In this document: positions 47,090 to 58,059 of the stretch, piece by piece
Layout: every line of letters begins with the position of its first letter
Position numbering within the stretch: position 1 is the first letter of the stretch
Assembly (NCBI GenBank): GCA_946902985.2
Contig: OX336397.1
Span: forward strand, 151,707,890 to 151,771,889
Length of the DNA: 64,000 nucleotides
Direction of reading: 5' to 3'
Source: Meconema thalassinum
Lineage: Eukaryota; Arthropoda; Insecta; Orthoptera; Tettigoniidae
Program-made: the position numbers and the translations under genes
Notes under the pieces: model-generated
Told to the model about the DNA's origin: nothing
Database searches by the model: none
What the model saw: the letters and a program-made list of their open reading frames with translations, nothing else

Positions 47090-47654
47090 ACAGGTGAGGG
47101 TAACCTTTGATTTCAAGAAGAACGTTATCCTATACCGTACCGAAGAGAACACCAGCTGAAAGATGTGAAGATTACCGTACAATCAGCTTGATCACTCATG
47201 CTTCAAAGAAAGACAGATAGAAAGAGATTGGTGAACACCAGTTTGGCTTCAGGAGAAACGTAGGAACAGGGAAGTCTTAGGCTGATTTTGGAAACTAGAA
47301 TAAGGAAGGATAAGAGAATGTTCATCTTCATGGCAATTGTATACTTAGAAACGGCTTTTAATGACGTTCATTGGAGTACCGTTAGCTTTTTGACATTTTG
47401 AAAACGATTGAAAATAGTACAGGCATAGGAGGGAGGGTGCTCAACAAACTATACAGAAACCAGACAGCAGTTATTCGAGCGGAAGGACATGAGAGAGAAG
47501 CTCGTATTCAGAAAGGTGTAAGGCAAGGCTGCAAATTATCACCCATGGGCTACTTATCAATCTACACATTGAACAAGCAATGACGGAAATTGGAGACAAA
47601 TCCAAACTAGGAGTAGAGATTGAAAGAGAACTAATTACAACTCTGAGATTTGCT
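47090..47654 (+). pseudogene. RTE-like LINE reverse transcriptase, left piece
   Basis: Broken frames give GEHQFGFRRNVG-type and NQTAVIRAEGHEREA blocks, QGCKLSP, then LRFADDI at the very end, in the order of the LINE at 54850-56150. It stops inside the catalytic loop at 47654/47662, where a hAT-like element is inserted, and resumes at 52712. Confidence 0.72.
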
Positions 47655-49249
47655 GATGACATAAGGGTTACCAGATTTCAAGAATGGAAAAACGGATCAC
47701 ACATCCCAAAACTTTTTTTTATCAAGGTGGTAATAAATAATACACATGTGTATAAAATAAACAGTACCGGTACCGGTACATAATCAAACACACAAAATTA
47801 AAACTAGGTATTGCTGATATATCCTATAGGCCTCTGACACCAGCAACTTAAAAATAATTATCATTTGAACGACCCTTTCCAAGAATGTTTGGCCTATTAT
47901 CATTTTATGAAAATAAAAAAACAGGCTTATGAGATCACCTTTCGTCCGTGTGTCTGTCTATGTGTGCGTGTGTTTCCCAATAACTTCTAAACGGCTGGAG
48001 CGATTTCAATGAAACTGGGTAAGATCATAGCACCTTTTCAACCGACCCCGACCGTGCCCTTCAAATTGTATTGTGTCTCACCAATCCAACATGGTGGCTC
48101 TGCGAAATATTTCACCAGCATTCAGTATCTCCGAAACTATTACCGATATCACCCTGAAATTCTTTTCCGTGATATAGGACAGTACTCCAAGTTCACCTAC
48201 GAGACCTCTAAAAACCTGGAAACAGCAAAATCAATATGGCGGCCAAGCGAAGTTGAGATTTTTTCTAAACTTTTCTCGCGATTTAACCATCTGAACGTAA
48301 AGAAACATGGTACAGCAAATGTTTATATAGATTGTAATGCACTGGCGTCTAATTTAGTACAATTGTTTACATAACCTCAAAATGGCGGCTGTGCGGATTA
48401 TTTCACTGGCATTCTATATCTCCGAAACTATTACAGATATCACCCTGGAATTTTGTACGGTGATAAAGGGTACTGCTACAAGTTATTCAATATAAATTTA
48501 AAAACCTGTAAAGTACAAAACGAGCATGGCGGCCAAGTGAAGTTGAAACATATTAATAGACTTTTCTCGTAATTTAACTTTTTTGAGCACAGTGAAATAT
48601 GGTACAGTAAATGATTATACATATTGTAATGCACTGGCATCAATTTTAGTTCAATTACATAACCTCAAGATGGCGGCTGTGCGAAATTGTAAAATTAAGT
48701 TTTAATTTCTTGTCTCGTAATCATGCGATCGAAGTGAAAGTTTGAATAATGAAGCTAAGCAATAATTTTCTTTTAATGGTACATAACTCTATGGCCTATA
48801 CATATAACAGTCCAAATTGACAATATCCGAAATATTTTGACGGTTCTCAATATCTACGAATCTTTTACAGCAATGTAACTGATATTTTTTTATGTTCATA
48901 GAGGCTATGAACATAAGTTCACCTATAGGACTTTCAGTAACCTGGTGATCACAAATCCAACATGGTGGCGACGCGAATTATAAATATTTAATTGGACGTT
49001 TCTCGCGATTTAAGCATCCGAGTGCAGTGAAACTTTGCACGTTAAATGATTTTACAATTGTCAATCCACTGGCATCTAATTTATTTCAATTGTTTTCATA
49101 ACCACAAGATGGCAGCTGTGCGAAATTTTAAAATCTCGTTTTTACTTCTGTCTCCTAAACAAGCGATTGCAGTTTGAATACCACACGTACACACTAATCT
49201 TCATGTAATCTTATATCTTTCTTATCTTATCTTATATCTTATATTCTTA

Positions 49250-50690
49250 TATATATAAAGGATGTTCGTCTGTTCGTCTTTTATGCGTTCATAAACCATT
49301 CATCCGATTGCGATCTAACTTTGGTGAGTTAATGTGAACACTCCCGGGATGGTTATAGGCATAGTTAATCTAATTTACAATAGATAGCGCGCGAGTAGCT
49401 TAAACAAATGAGTGTTGGCTATGCGTTCATATACAATTCATCCAATTGCGATCACATTTTGGTGAGTTGTTGTGCACTCTTCCGGGAAAGTTATAGGCAT
49501 AGTAAATCCAATTTAAAATAGATGGCGCGCGAGTAGCATCTACAAAATGGCGTTGCGAGTCGTTTCAACAAAGACCACATGCGTTCATATACCATTCATC
49601 CCATCGCGATTGAACTTGGGTAAGACGTTGTGTACACTCCAGGGAAGGTTTCCGGCTTATTAAATCCATTTTAAAATAGGTAGCGCACGACTAGATTCAA
49701 CAAATGAGTGATGTCGCATGAAACGTTTCAACGAAGTCCCGTATGCGTTCATATGCCATTCGTCCGATAGCGATGAAAATTGGGTGAGATGTTGTGTATA
49801 CTTCAGGGAAGGTTTCTGGCTTAGATCATCCACTTTTGAATAGGTAGCGCTCGAGTGGATTCAACAAATGAGCTACAACGGCGAAGCGTTTCAACAAAGT
49901 TCCATATGCGTTCATATACCATTCGTGCGAAAGCAATGAAACTTGGGTGAGTTTTTGTGTACACTCCAGGGAAGGTGTCTGGCTTAGTACATGCATTTCA
50001 CGACACGATAGGTAGCGCAGGAGTAGATTCAGGAAATGAGCGACAGCACGCAAATCGTTTCAACATAGGCTAATCCCATATGCGTTCATATACCATTCAT
50101 CCGATTGGGATGAGACTTGGTGAATCGTTGAGTACACTCCCGGAAAAGTTTCAGGCTTAGTAAATCTATCTTACAATAGGTAGCGTACGAGTAGATTCAA
50201 GAAATGAGTGACGGCACGCGTATCGTTTAAACAAAATCCCGTATGCGTTTTATGCCATTCATCTGATTGCGATGAAACTTTGATGAGTTGTTGTGTACAC
50301 GCCTGGGAAGGATTTGGACTTAGTAAATCCATTTTACAATAGGTAATGTACGAGTAGATGCAACAAATGGGTGAAGGCTCCTAACTTAGTAAATCCATTT
50401 CACAGTAGGTAGCGCAAGAGCAAATTTTAAAATGAGTGAGAGCGCACGAATCGTTTCAACAAAATTCCGTATGCGTTCATATCCTATTCATCCGAATGTG
50501 ATGAAACTTTGGTAAATTGTTGTGCACGCTCCCACGAATGTTTCTAAATTAGTTAATCCATTTTACGGTAGTTTCAGGTCAGTTAACGGAAATTGAAAAA
50601 CGATTGTATCCAAAAGCACTTCAAGAAACAAAATTACAACGCCAACACTTTCTTTGATTGGCAATGCAATGCATGCCGGGTACGGCTAGT
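49250..50690 (+). mobile_element. Helitron-like minisatellite element, copy A
   Basis: Starts after an AT-rich stretch with 'aaggatgttcgtc' and ends 'gcatgccgggtacggctagt', where GCCG-GGTA-CGGC can form a small hairpin next to CTAG, as at Helitron 3' ends. The interior is eight to nine units of about 160 bp with 'atgcgttcatataccattca', 'gatgaaacttgg' and 'gtagattcaacaaatgag'. No coding region. Confidence 0.5.
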
Positions 50691-52029
50691 ATTATTATGA
50701 AAAAGAATGTTCGATTTTTCGTCTTTTATGCGCTCATAAACCATTCATCCAATTGCGATAAAATTTTGGTGAGTTGTTGTGCACACTTCCGAAATCATTA
50801 TAGGCATGGTTAATCCAATTTACAATAGACAGCCCGCGAGTAGTTTAAACAAATGCGTGTTGGCGATGCGTTCATATACAATTCATCCGATTGCGATCAA
50901 ATTATGGTGAGTTGTTGTGCACAGTCCCGGAAAGGTTATAAGCGTAGTAAATCCAATTTACAGTAGATGGCACGCGAGTAGATTCAACAAAATGGCGTGC
51001 GTTTGTTTCAAGACAGTCCCACATACGTTCATGCACCATTCATCCCACTCCGATGAAATTTGAGTGTGATGTTCTCTACAGGTAAGGTTTCTGGCTTAGT
51101 AAATCCATTTAACAATAGGGAGCGCACGAGTAGATTCAACAAATGAGCGACGACGGGCGAAGCGTTTCAACAAAGTCCTGTATGCGTTCACATACCATTC
51201 GTCCGATAGCGATGAAACTTGGGTGAGAGGTTGTGTACACTACAGGCAAGGATTCAGGCTTGGTAAATCCATGTTATATTAGGTAATGCACGAGTAGATT
51301 TGACAAATGAGCGACGACGCGCGAAGCGTTTCAACAAAGTCCCGTATGCGTTCATATACTATTCGTCTGATTGCGGTGAAACTTGGGTGAGATGTTGTGT
51401 ACACTTTAGGGATGGTTTTTGGTTTAGTAAATCCACTTTATAATAGGTATGGCACAAGTAGATTAACAAATGAGCGACGACGCGCGAAGTGTTTCAACAA
51501 AGTCCCGTATGCGTTCATATAACATTCATCCAATAGCGACTAGACTTGGGTGAGTTGTAGTGTACACTCCAGGCAAAGTTTCAGGCTTAGTAAATCCATT
51601 TCATAATAGGTAGCGCACGAGTAGATTCAACAAATGAGGGAAGACGCTCGAAGCGTTTCAACAAAATCCCGTATGCGTTCATATGCCATTCCTCCGATTG
51701 CGATGAAACTTTGATGAGTTGTTGTGTACACGCCAGGGAAGGTTTTAGACTTAGTAAATCCATTTTACAATAGGTAGCGTACGAGTATATTCAACAAATG
51801 GGTGACGGCACTCTAATCGTTTCATTTCATTGCCATGAGACTTTGGTGAGATGTTGAGCACGCTCCCATGGTTTTTTTTTTTGTGAGAAAGTAAATCAAT
51901 TTTACAAGAGTTTAGAGGTGGTTAACGAAAAAAGAAAAAAAATATTGGGAATCGAAAAGCACTTCAACAAAGTTACAACGGCAATACCTTCTTTGATTGG
52001 CATTGCAACGCATGCCGGGTACAGCTAGT
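50691..52029 (+). mobile_element. Helitron-like minisatellite element, copy B
   Basis: Directly follows copy A and repeats its whole layout: 'gaatgttcg' start, the first two special units, then standard units of about 160 bp, then the end 'gcatgccgggtacagctagt'. The order of unit variants is the same in A and B, so B is a duplicate of an element that already contained the array, or a second insertion into the end of the first. Confidence 0.5.
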
Positions 52030-52711
52030 AGTACATAAATAAAAGTTCAACCTGAAATATTTAGACGGTTCTCAATATCTACGAATCTATCACAACAATC
52101 AAACTGAAATGTTGTATGTTGATAGAGGCAATTAACATGAGTAGGATATATGAAAAATAGGCTGTATATTTCTTATTTTATCTTCTGATAAAATTCACTA
52201 CAATTTTCGTCATAATTGAAATATCTCAACAATTCTTGTTTTGTGAAACTAATGGAGCTTCTGTTTCTATCTTCTCTCCATTTGATATTCATGTCAGAAA
52301 AAAAATCTCCGTTAAATCATTGGAGGGAAAAATGCTCAGCATGAGCTTCACTAGGATTAAGATATTCCTTAATGTTGTTGCCCCTAATAAATCTATAACA
52401 TGTACCCATCTATCTGACACAGACATACAAATCATTTTCTCTTTCAAACTTGCACCTGTACACTACCACTCAGTAAAGTGAAGCAACGTGGCTGGCGTGC
52501 CGGTGCCGATGCTATTTGAAGTCACTAATAACAATCTCCAATCACGTCAAGCATGGATTGCGCAAGCGGTACATTTGTAAATTGGTGCGAAATTTAATAT
52601 ATTAACCAAAAACGTAATATTTGGCGTTCCTTTAAAGATGAAAACGGAACGGAGAACAAAACAAGAAAAAACGGAATTGTTCCGGGTAGAACGGAGCGTC
52701 TGCCAACCCTA

Positions 52712-52960
52712 GATGACATCGTCATCATTGCTGACACACCAGAGGATATTAATGGGTTTCTAAATGGTATGGACTCTGTATTGATGAAAATTATTAAATA
52801 TAAAAATAGATTTTTGGAATGCCGTCGAATCAAACCAGAAACCCCTGTCGATGCCGAATTGTCAGGTGAAAAGATAAAGGAAGTAGGTGACTTAATTTAC
52901 TTAGGAAGCAAAACATGCAGTGCTGGACCAAACAAAGAGGATAACTTTGATAATATTTAA
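52712..52960 (+). pseudogene. RTE-like LINE reverse transcriptase, right piece
   Basis: Continues the copy at 47090-47654 after the GATGACAT duplication: DDIVIIADTPEDINGFL, then KIIKYKNRFLECR and GEKIKEVGDLIYLGSK. These match the LINE at 54850-56150 in order. The downstream part is missing. Confidence 0.72.
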
Positions 52961-53460
52961 TGCAGTATCGTAATATTGTATAACTCTGCGGAGTATAATG
53001 TTCATTTCAGCCTGCCTTATCATAATTTGAATTCATTGCGACAATTGCTCGTAATAATTACGTAGTTTAATATTTAATCTTTATCTCAATATTCATTTGT
53101 TCAATTCACTCCTATAAATGTTCACTTGAAGAATGACTATCATTTAAAAATATTCCAAGTTCACTTCCCAATTTTACATAATGTTATCAAGTCCTCATAT
53201 CACATGAGTACGGTCTTGAGCATGCTCTTCGCCCAGGTTAACACTTCGCTTCCCGATAATCGAAATACTTTGCGTCCGCACTACCCTGGAACATCGAGTA
53301 ACACGTCTGAAATGATTCCTAATTGGCAATGAACAGTTTCATAATGTATATAAATTATTTTTATTAATTGGGCTGCCGTCACCCACGTGACCTCGGTGGG
53401 GCGCGAGTAGAGGAGCAGGGAGGGTTCTGCTTCAAATACCGTTATTTATGCAAATGAGGG
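52961..53460. other. Stretch without recognised features
   Basis: AT-rich to 53340, then more GC-rich. I see no coding or repeat feature that I can support. Confidence 0.35.
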
Positions 53461-53470
53461 GGGCGTGGCA

Positions 53471-53509
53471 AGGTCAATGACCTTGAGGTTGGTCATGGTC
53501 AATGACCTT
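53471..53509. promoter_or_regulatory. Two palindromic nuclear-receptor-like sites
   Basis: AGGTCAATGACCT (53471-53483) is a perfect inverted repeat of AGGTCA half-sites with one base between, the ideal form of an ecdysone-receptor/USP response element; TGGTCAATGACCT (53497-53509) is a near copy. No gene is visible close by and the sites may be part of a repeated sequence, so a regulatory role is only a possibility. Confidence 0.35.
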
Positions 53510-53559
53510 GAGGTAGGTCGCCGGGACCCCGGAAGGTAAACAAACCTTGGAGGGTCCAG

Positions 53560-53690
53560 GAACCGGTTTGAGGGGGTGTGGGTGGAGGGGAGGGGTGGGG
53601 GAGGGAGGAGGGGGAGGTAAGGGTGGTGGAGGGGGGAGGGAAGGGGGGTGGGGGTCGAGGGGATGAGGGGAAGGATGGAAGAGGATCTGC
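53560..53690 (+). repeat. G-rich purine tract
   Basis: Almost unbroken G/A with many runs of three to six G. Could fold into G-quadruplexes or a triplex. Open frames across it are low-complexity artefacts (Pro-rich on one strand, Gly/Glu-rich on the other). Confidence 0.7.
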
Positions 53691-54604
53691 ACGAGACCCT
53701 CCTCGACCCAGTCTCTCTGTTGGACTGATCGCCTTCTCTGTTATTGTCTTGTGCTATATAGCTTTGTTTTGTACTTGATGAGATCCGAGTGTAGCCGAAG
53801 GTTTCCGAATCTTTGTCGGTGAATGAATCGTCAGATTTGAACGGTCAACTGGTGTGTGTGTGACGTCATAGCAGATTATGTGATGTGGGGTAGGTCATGG
53901 TTGGAAGTGTTCTTAAGGGGAAAACATGAATGGAGATGGATGGTGGTGGTTGTTGAAACCTGACGTGGTAGGTTGGTTAGGTGTGAATGGGTCTGAGAGA
54001 CAAACAAAATGGGGTTGAAAGCGCTCAATGGTAAACAAACATCAGTGGTATCTGGAGTAGTGAATGGGATTGAGAGAGAGGGGGAATGAACTGGTTGTTG
54101 AATGTGCTCAATGGTAAACAAACATCAATGAATCTGGAGTAGTATTTCCTGTAAATGGTAGGGTGGGTGAGGATACAAAACGCATGGCATGTTGGGTCGG
54201 CCAGCTCGACATGAAATAAAAACAAGAAGGCGTACACCAGATCTGATTTATTAATCCATGTGGCATTAAAACTATTTTTTTTTCGGTAGCTTCTTCTTCC
54301 GCTTCCTCTTCATTTTCGCTGTCACTTTCATTTTCCTCCTCCATCATCATCATCATGCGGACGAAAAACTCTGCCATGACGTGGTCATTTGAAAAACTAT
54401 AAAATAGAAAAAATGTCTATCAATGTCATTAGAATACCCAATCTAGCGGCGAGGATATAAACTGTCTTGATGTTTGTGTCAGGGAAAACCAAAGTACACA
54501 GAAGAAAACCTCCTAAGTTATGGAGGCATACTCCTTGCACTTCTCTGCATCAATGATTAAATGACAGGTAGAAGGTAGGAAATAATGGGAAAAGAAGACT
54601 GGCC
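53691..54604. other. Stretch with a short tandem duplication
   Basis: 'gctcaatggtaaacaaacat' with surrounding 'ctggagtagt' occurs twice about 80 bp apart (about 54027 and 54107), a small direct duplication. A minus-strand acidic frame (54108-54377) starts inside a (cat)n microsatellite and I do not accept it as a gene. Confidence 0.4.
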
Positions 54605-54760
54605 TCTTGCAGAAGGAGGGAATCAGAAAAGATGTGGCAAGGGCCTTGGATACTCTAATACTGTTGGAGTTGGAAGAGAACAAGAGTTGGCCAAGCGAGG
54701 TTGACAGGAAAGAAGACAGAGAGGAGCTTGACACAAGTAAGTGGAAGCAATACTGAACTC
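54605..54760 (+). repeat. Dispersed repeat shared with 11300-11500
   Basis: See 11300-11500: 'gttgacaggaaagaagacag' and 'cacaagtaagtggaagcaat' are shared in order. It lies directly before the LINE copy. Confidence 0.6.
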
Positions 54761-54849
54761 GGCTGTCACCTCTGTATTTGTAAAACCCACGTTCTGCTAT
54801 ATGGAAGCTTTTGGAAGCTGAGTTTAAAAAATGTTTTGCAAGAAGAGAA

Positions 54850-56152
54850 TAATACTGTTAATTTTGTTATCCTTAATTCAACCTTCTTGATTACTCATGT
54901 TTCAAAGATCCTGTCCAGAATGATTTACAAGAGGATTGAAAGCCAGATAGAAACGGAGTTGGGTGAAGACCAGTTTGGTTTCAGGAAAAATGTAGGAACA
55001 AGGGAAGCTGTACTAAGTCTTAGGCTGATTTTAGAAGGTAGAATAAGGAAAGATAAGAGAACGTTCATGGCTTTTGTAGACTTAGAAAAGGCTTTTGATA
55101 AAGTTGATTGGACTAAATTGTTTGACATTTTGAAATCAATTGGAATAACGTACAGGGATAGGAGGGTGATATACAATCTGTACAGAAACCAGACAGCAGT
55201 CATTCGAGTTGAAGGACATGAGAGAGAAGCTGGTATTCAGAAAGGATTTAAGGCGAGGCTGCAACTTATCACCCATACTTTTCAATCTTTACATTGAACA
55301 AGCAATGAAGGAAATTAGAGAAAAATTTAAAGTGGGAGTGAAGATTCAAGGAGAAATAATTTCAACTCTGAGATTTGCTGATGACATCGTCATCTTGGCC
55401 GACAAGCCTGAGGATTTGAATGAGTTTTTGAATGGTATGGACTCCGTCTTACGGAAAGAATTCATGATGAAAATAAATAAATGTAAAACAAAAATACTGG
55501 AATGCAGCCGAAATAAATCAGAAACCTCTATGGAGATCAAATTGGCAGGTGAAAAGCTGAAGGAAGTAGGAGACTTCTGTTACTTAGGAAGCAAAATAAC
55601 CAGTGATGGACGAAGCAAAGAGGATATTAAAAGTAGGTTGGCTCAGGCAAAGAATGCATTTCTACAAAAAAGGAATCTGCTGACATCGAATATAGATTTA
55701 GGTATTCGGAAGTCATTTTTGAAAGCCTTTGTCTGGAGCGTGGCGCTCTATGGAAGTGAAACTTGGACTATTGGTGCAGCAGAAAAGAGGAGAATTGAAG
55801 CATTTGAAATGTGGTGTTACAGGAGAATGATGAAGATCGGATGGGTAGATAGGGTTACAAACGAAGAGGTATTAAGACGAGTGGGAGAGGAGAGATATTT
55901 CTGCCGACTGCTAATGAAGAGAAGAGATAGGTTGGTAGGACACATACTAAGACACCCAGGAATAGCAAGCTTAGTTATGGAAGGAAGGGTCGAGGACAAA
56001 AACTGTAGGGGTAGACCAAGGTTAGAATATGTTAAACAGATTGCCTCCGATGTAGGGTGTTGGAGCTATGTAAATATGAAACGATTAGCTCAGGACAGGG
56101 AGGCATGGAGAGCTGCATCAAACCAGTCAAAAGACTGAAGACTCAAACAACA
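54850..56152 (+). pseudogene. RTE-like LINE, 5'-truncated, one main frameshift
   Basis: The best preserved LINE here. Left frame (to about 55245): THVSKILSRMIYKR, GEDQFGFRKNVGTREA, TFMAFVDLEKAFDKVDW (first catalytic Asp) and NQTAVIRVEGHEREA. The right frame (from about 55215 to 56138) resumes at RRGCNLSPILFNLYIEQA, then LRFADDIVILAD (both catalytic Asp intact), YLGSKI, SVALYGSETW, VTNEEVLRRVGEERYF, GHILRHPG and DREAWRAASNQSKD, and ends at TGA. The 3' end 'gactgaagactcaaacaaca' recurs at 43500-43546. The endonuclease domain is missing, so this is a truncated copy with a small indel near 55240. Confidence 0.85.
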
Positions 56153-56630
56153 ATTCAACCTTTGTGTTACCCTACACATATCTCACATGGAGTGAGTGAG
56201 ATTTGAACCGCGGACCAGCGGTGAAAAGCTGGTGTACTACTGCTAATTTACATAACAGCGCAACACTATTGTAATGTATGAGTAATTATACTGTTACAAC
56301 TCTAAGATATTGAAAGCCCTTTTGACAATAGACTGGTATCAAGATTGATGATGTATTAACTTTTATTTTTGTTAAAGCAGTATGTTTTGGTAATACAATG
56401 AAAGCCATTATATTTGACAACGGCAATAAATTTAGCGTGTCTCCAACCGTTAATACAATGCGCATTAAATTACAATAAATTGGTCTTGTTTCTTAAGTCG
56501 GACAGAGAGAAAAAGAAAGTTGTTTGTTCCAAACAATGTCTGAATACCAAGTAGGTTGCAATACACTGTATTTTAAAATCGTCAACATGTGTGCTTATGT
56601 AAGATAAAATGTAAGTATTACAAGGTTAAA
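56153..56630. other. Stretch without recognised features
   Basis: AT-rich; no trace of the missing upstream part of the viral polymerase could be found here. Confidence 0.4.
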
Positions 56631-56900
56631 GCGCAGCATTAGGTCATGGGACCAAGCTCTCTGCTGACTCGGTAGACGCGTGGGTTCGAGCCCCACCGTC
56701 GGCCGTCCTTGAAATGGTTTTCCGTGGTTTCCCATTTTCAACACCAGGCAAATGCTGGGACGGTACCTTCTGATAGGCCTTGGCCGATTCCTTCCACATC
56801 CTTGCCCAGTTTCATTCATCTTCATCCATTCCATCCCGACGCGCAGGTCGCCCACGGGCGTCGAATAGAAAGACCTGCACTCGGCCTCTGAGGAGGCCAC
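56631..56900 (+). mobile_element. SINE copy, plus orientation
   Basis: Has a B-box-like 'gggttcgagcccc' near 56691, then 'gtccttgaaatggttttccg' and 'ggcaaatgctgggacggtac'. The same blocks occur on the opposite strand at 57405-57602, so the two form a long imperfect inverted pair around another SINE. Confidence 0.65.
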
Positions 56901-56969
56901 GCGACAAAAAAACTAGCTATGAAATTAAATTAAAAGTTTGGCAGGAGGAGTTAATGAGTGATGAAACTA

Positions 56970-57380
56970 ATGGTAGGTAATGAATAATGATTGTGCGACC
57001 TCTGGAGAGGCCAAGTGCATGTCTTTCTAGTTAACACCCGTGGGCGACTTGAGCGTTATTTTGACGATGAAGTGATGATGAAGACGGTACATACACCCAA
57101 TCCCGGACCGCAGGAATTAACTCTAGGTGATTACAATCCCTGAATAATGATTGTGTGGTCTCTGGAGAGGTTGAGTGCAGGTCATTCTAGTTGATGTCTG
57201 CGGGCGACCTGCACGTTATTATGAAGATGAAGTTATGATGAAGACAACACATACACCCAACCTCGGAGCCTCAGGAATTAACCTCAGGAGATTAAAATCC
57301 CCGATGGCCTGGTTGAGAATCGAACCCGGGGACATTTTGGGTCAATGTCTAGCACGCTAACCATTTAGCTACAGAGCTTG
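56970..57380 (-). mobile_element. tRNA-derived SINE with a duplicated body, minus orientation
   Basis: On the minus strand the head reads 'tagctaaatggttagcg' (A-box) and 'gggttcgattctc' (B-box). The body holds 'acacccaa' and 'gaataatgattgtg' blocks, and is repeated once more at about 56975-57145, so two bodies lie in tandem behind one head. Confidence 0.65.
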
Positions 57381-57404
57381 GCATGATGGGTAATCAACCT
57401 CATA

Positions 57405-57602
57405 AGAGATAAAACTAATGCTGAATGGAACTGGGTAAGAATGCAACCGCGGTTTGTTAGAAGTTATTATCCCAGCATTTGCCTGGAGTTGAAAATGGGG
57501 AACCGCAGAAAGCCATTTCAAGGACAGTTGACGGTGGATACTCAAACCCACACGTTTTCCAAGTCGGCAGAGAGCATAGTCATGACCTAACGCTGCGCTT
57601 TA
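57405..57602 (-). mobile_element. SINE copy, minus orientation
   Basis: The reverse complement matches 56631-56830 with about 75 percent identity by eye ('aagcgcagc', 'ctctctgc', 'tgtccttgaaatgg', 'ggcaaatgctggga'). It ends about 30 bp before the first readable codon of the viral polymerase fragment, so repeat insertion or an associated deletion may have removed the rest of that gene. Confidence 0.65.
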
Positions 57603-57635
57603 GCGAGTGGAGCTGCTGTTATTATAGTTAATTAA

Positions 57636-58059
57636 GTTTACTCAGTGATGAGAGAACATCCAAATTACTTTGATACCTCAAACTATGAGGTTAACAATAT
57701 GTTTGGCATAATTCCCATGAATAAAAAAAATAGGTCTATTTAAGGATGAGTGCGCCGGTGATGTTATGACAGAATTTGTGGCTTTGGCGCCGAAAATGTA
57801 CGCATTTTCAACACAAAAGAATAAAGGTCAACGCAAAGCGAAGGGTGTTCTTCGTAGCGTCACACAATTCCTCAATGTTGAGGAATATCGATGTGTACTC
57901 TACGCAAACACCTCTCGCTTATACCAGCAAACACGCATTCTTTCAAAGAACCATAATATTTTTACAGTAAATCAAAATAAAACATCGCTGACAACATATG
58001 ACAATAAACGTCTGTGGGATGGTGTAAATAGCTTGCCTTTTGGACATTTCCACACCTAG
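57636..58059 (+). pseudogene. polB: Protein-primed type B DNA polymerase, C-terminal fragment
   Basis: The last 140 or so residues of a Maverick/adintovirus-type DNA polymerase, the enzyme that copies the viral genome. The first frame reads VYSVMREHPNYFDTSNY and ends with MNKK; the rest lies in another frame from about 57730 (GLFKDECAGD, TEFVALAPKMYAF, KAKGVLRS, RLWDGVNSLPFGH) and ends at TAG 58057-58059. The switch is in a run of eight A (57723-57730), so a one- or two-base slip broke the gene. All of the exonuclease and catalytic palm is absent. A stop lies directly before the first matching codon. It converges on the minus-strand capsid genes. Confidence 0.72.

Larger units (their letters stand above)
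47891..52163 (+). mobile_element. Inverted-repeat element with internal array, copy 3 (degraded)
   Basis: The left end GGCCTATTATC and right end GAAAAATAGGCT are worn versions of the AGCCTACTTTC ends, with the 'ggcttatgagatca' and (gt)n module just inside the left end. The interior has 'ctccgaaactatta' blocks 291 bp apart (48129 and 48420) and a third, more diverged one. It is split by the Helitron-like pair at about 49250-52029; the flanks of that pair share 'gacggttctcaatatctacg'. Confidence 0.55.
47663..52711. mobile_element. hAT-like non-autonomous element (8-bp duplication GATGACAT)
   Basis: Left end AAGGGTTACCAGA and right end TCTGCCAACCCTA are inverted repeats matching at 10 of 13 positions, of hAT type. 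The perfect 8-bp duplication GATGACAT lies at 47655-47662 and 52712-52719, and removing the element rejoins the LINE in its catalytic loop. No transposase remains; the interior is filled by nested repeat elements. An ORF at 52236-52481 shows no recognised domain. Confidence 0.82.

Noticed and set aside
53474..53778. Pro-rich and Gly-rich open frames
   Set aside because: Low-complexity products of the G-rich tract.
54108..54377. Short acidic protein starting MAEFFVRMMMMM
   Set aside because: The start lies in a (cat)n microsatellite, there is no recognised domain and nothing nearby supports a gene.
56631..57380. tRNA genes
   Set aside because: A- and B-boxes are present but no cloverleaf can be drawn; they are tRNA-derived SINE heads.
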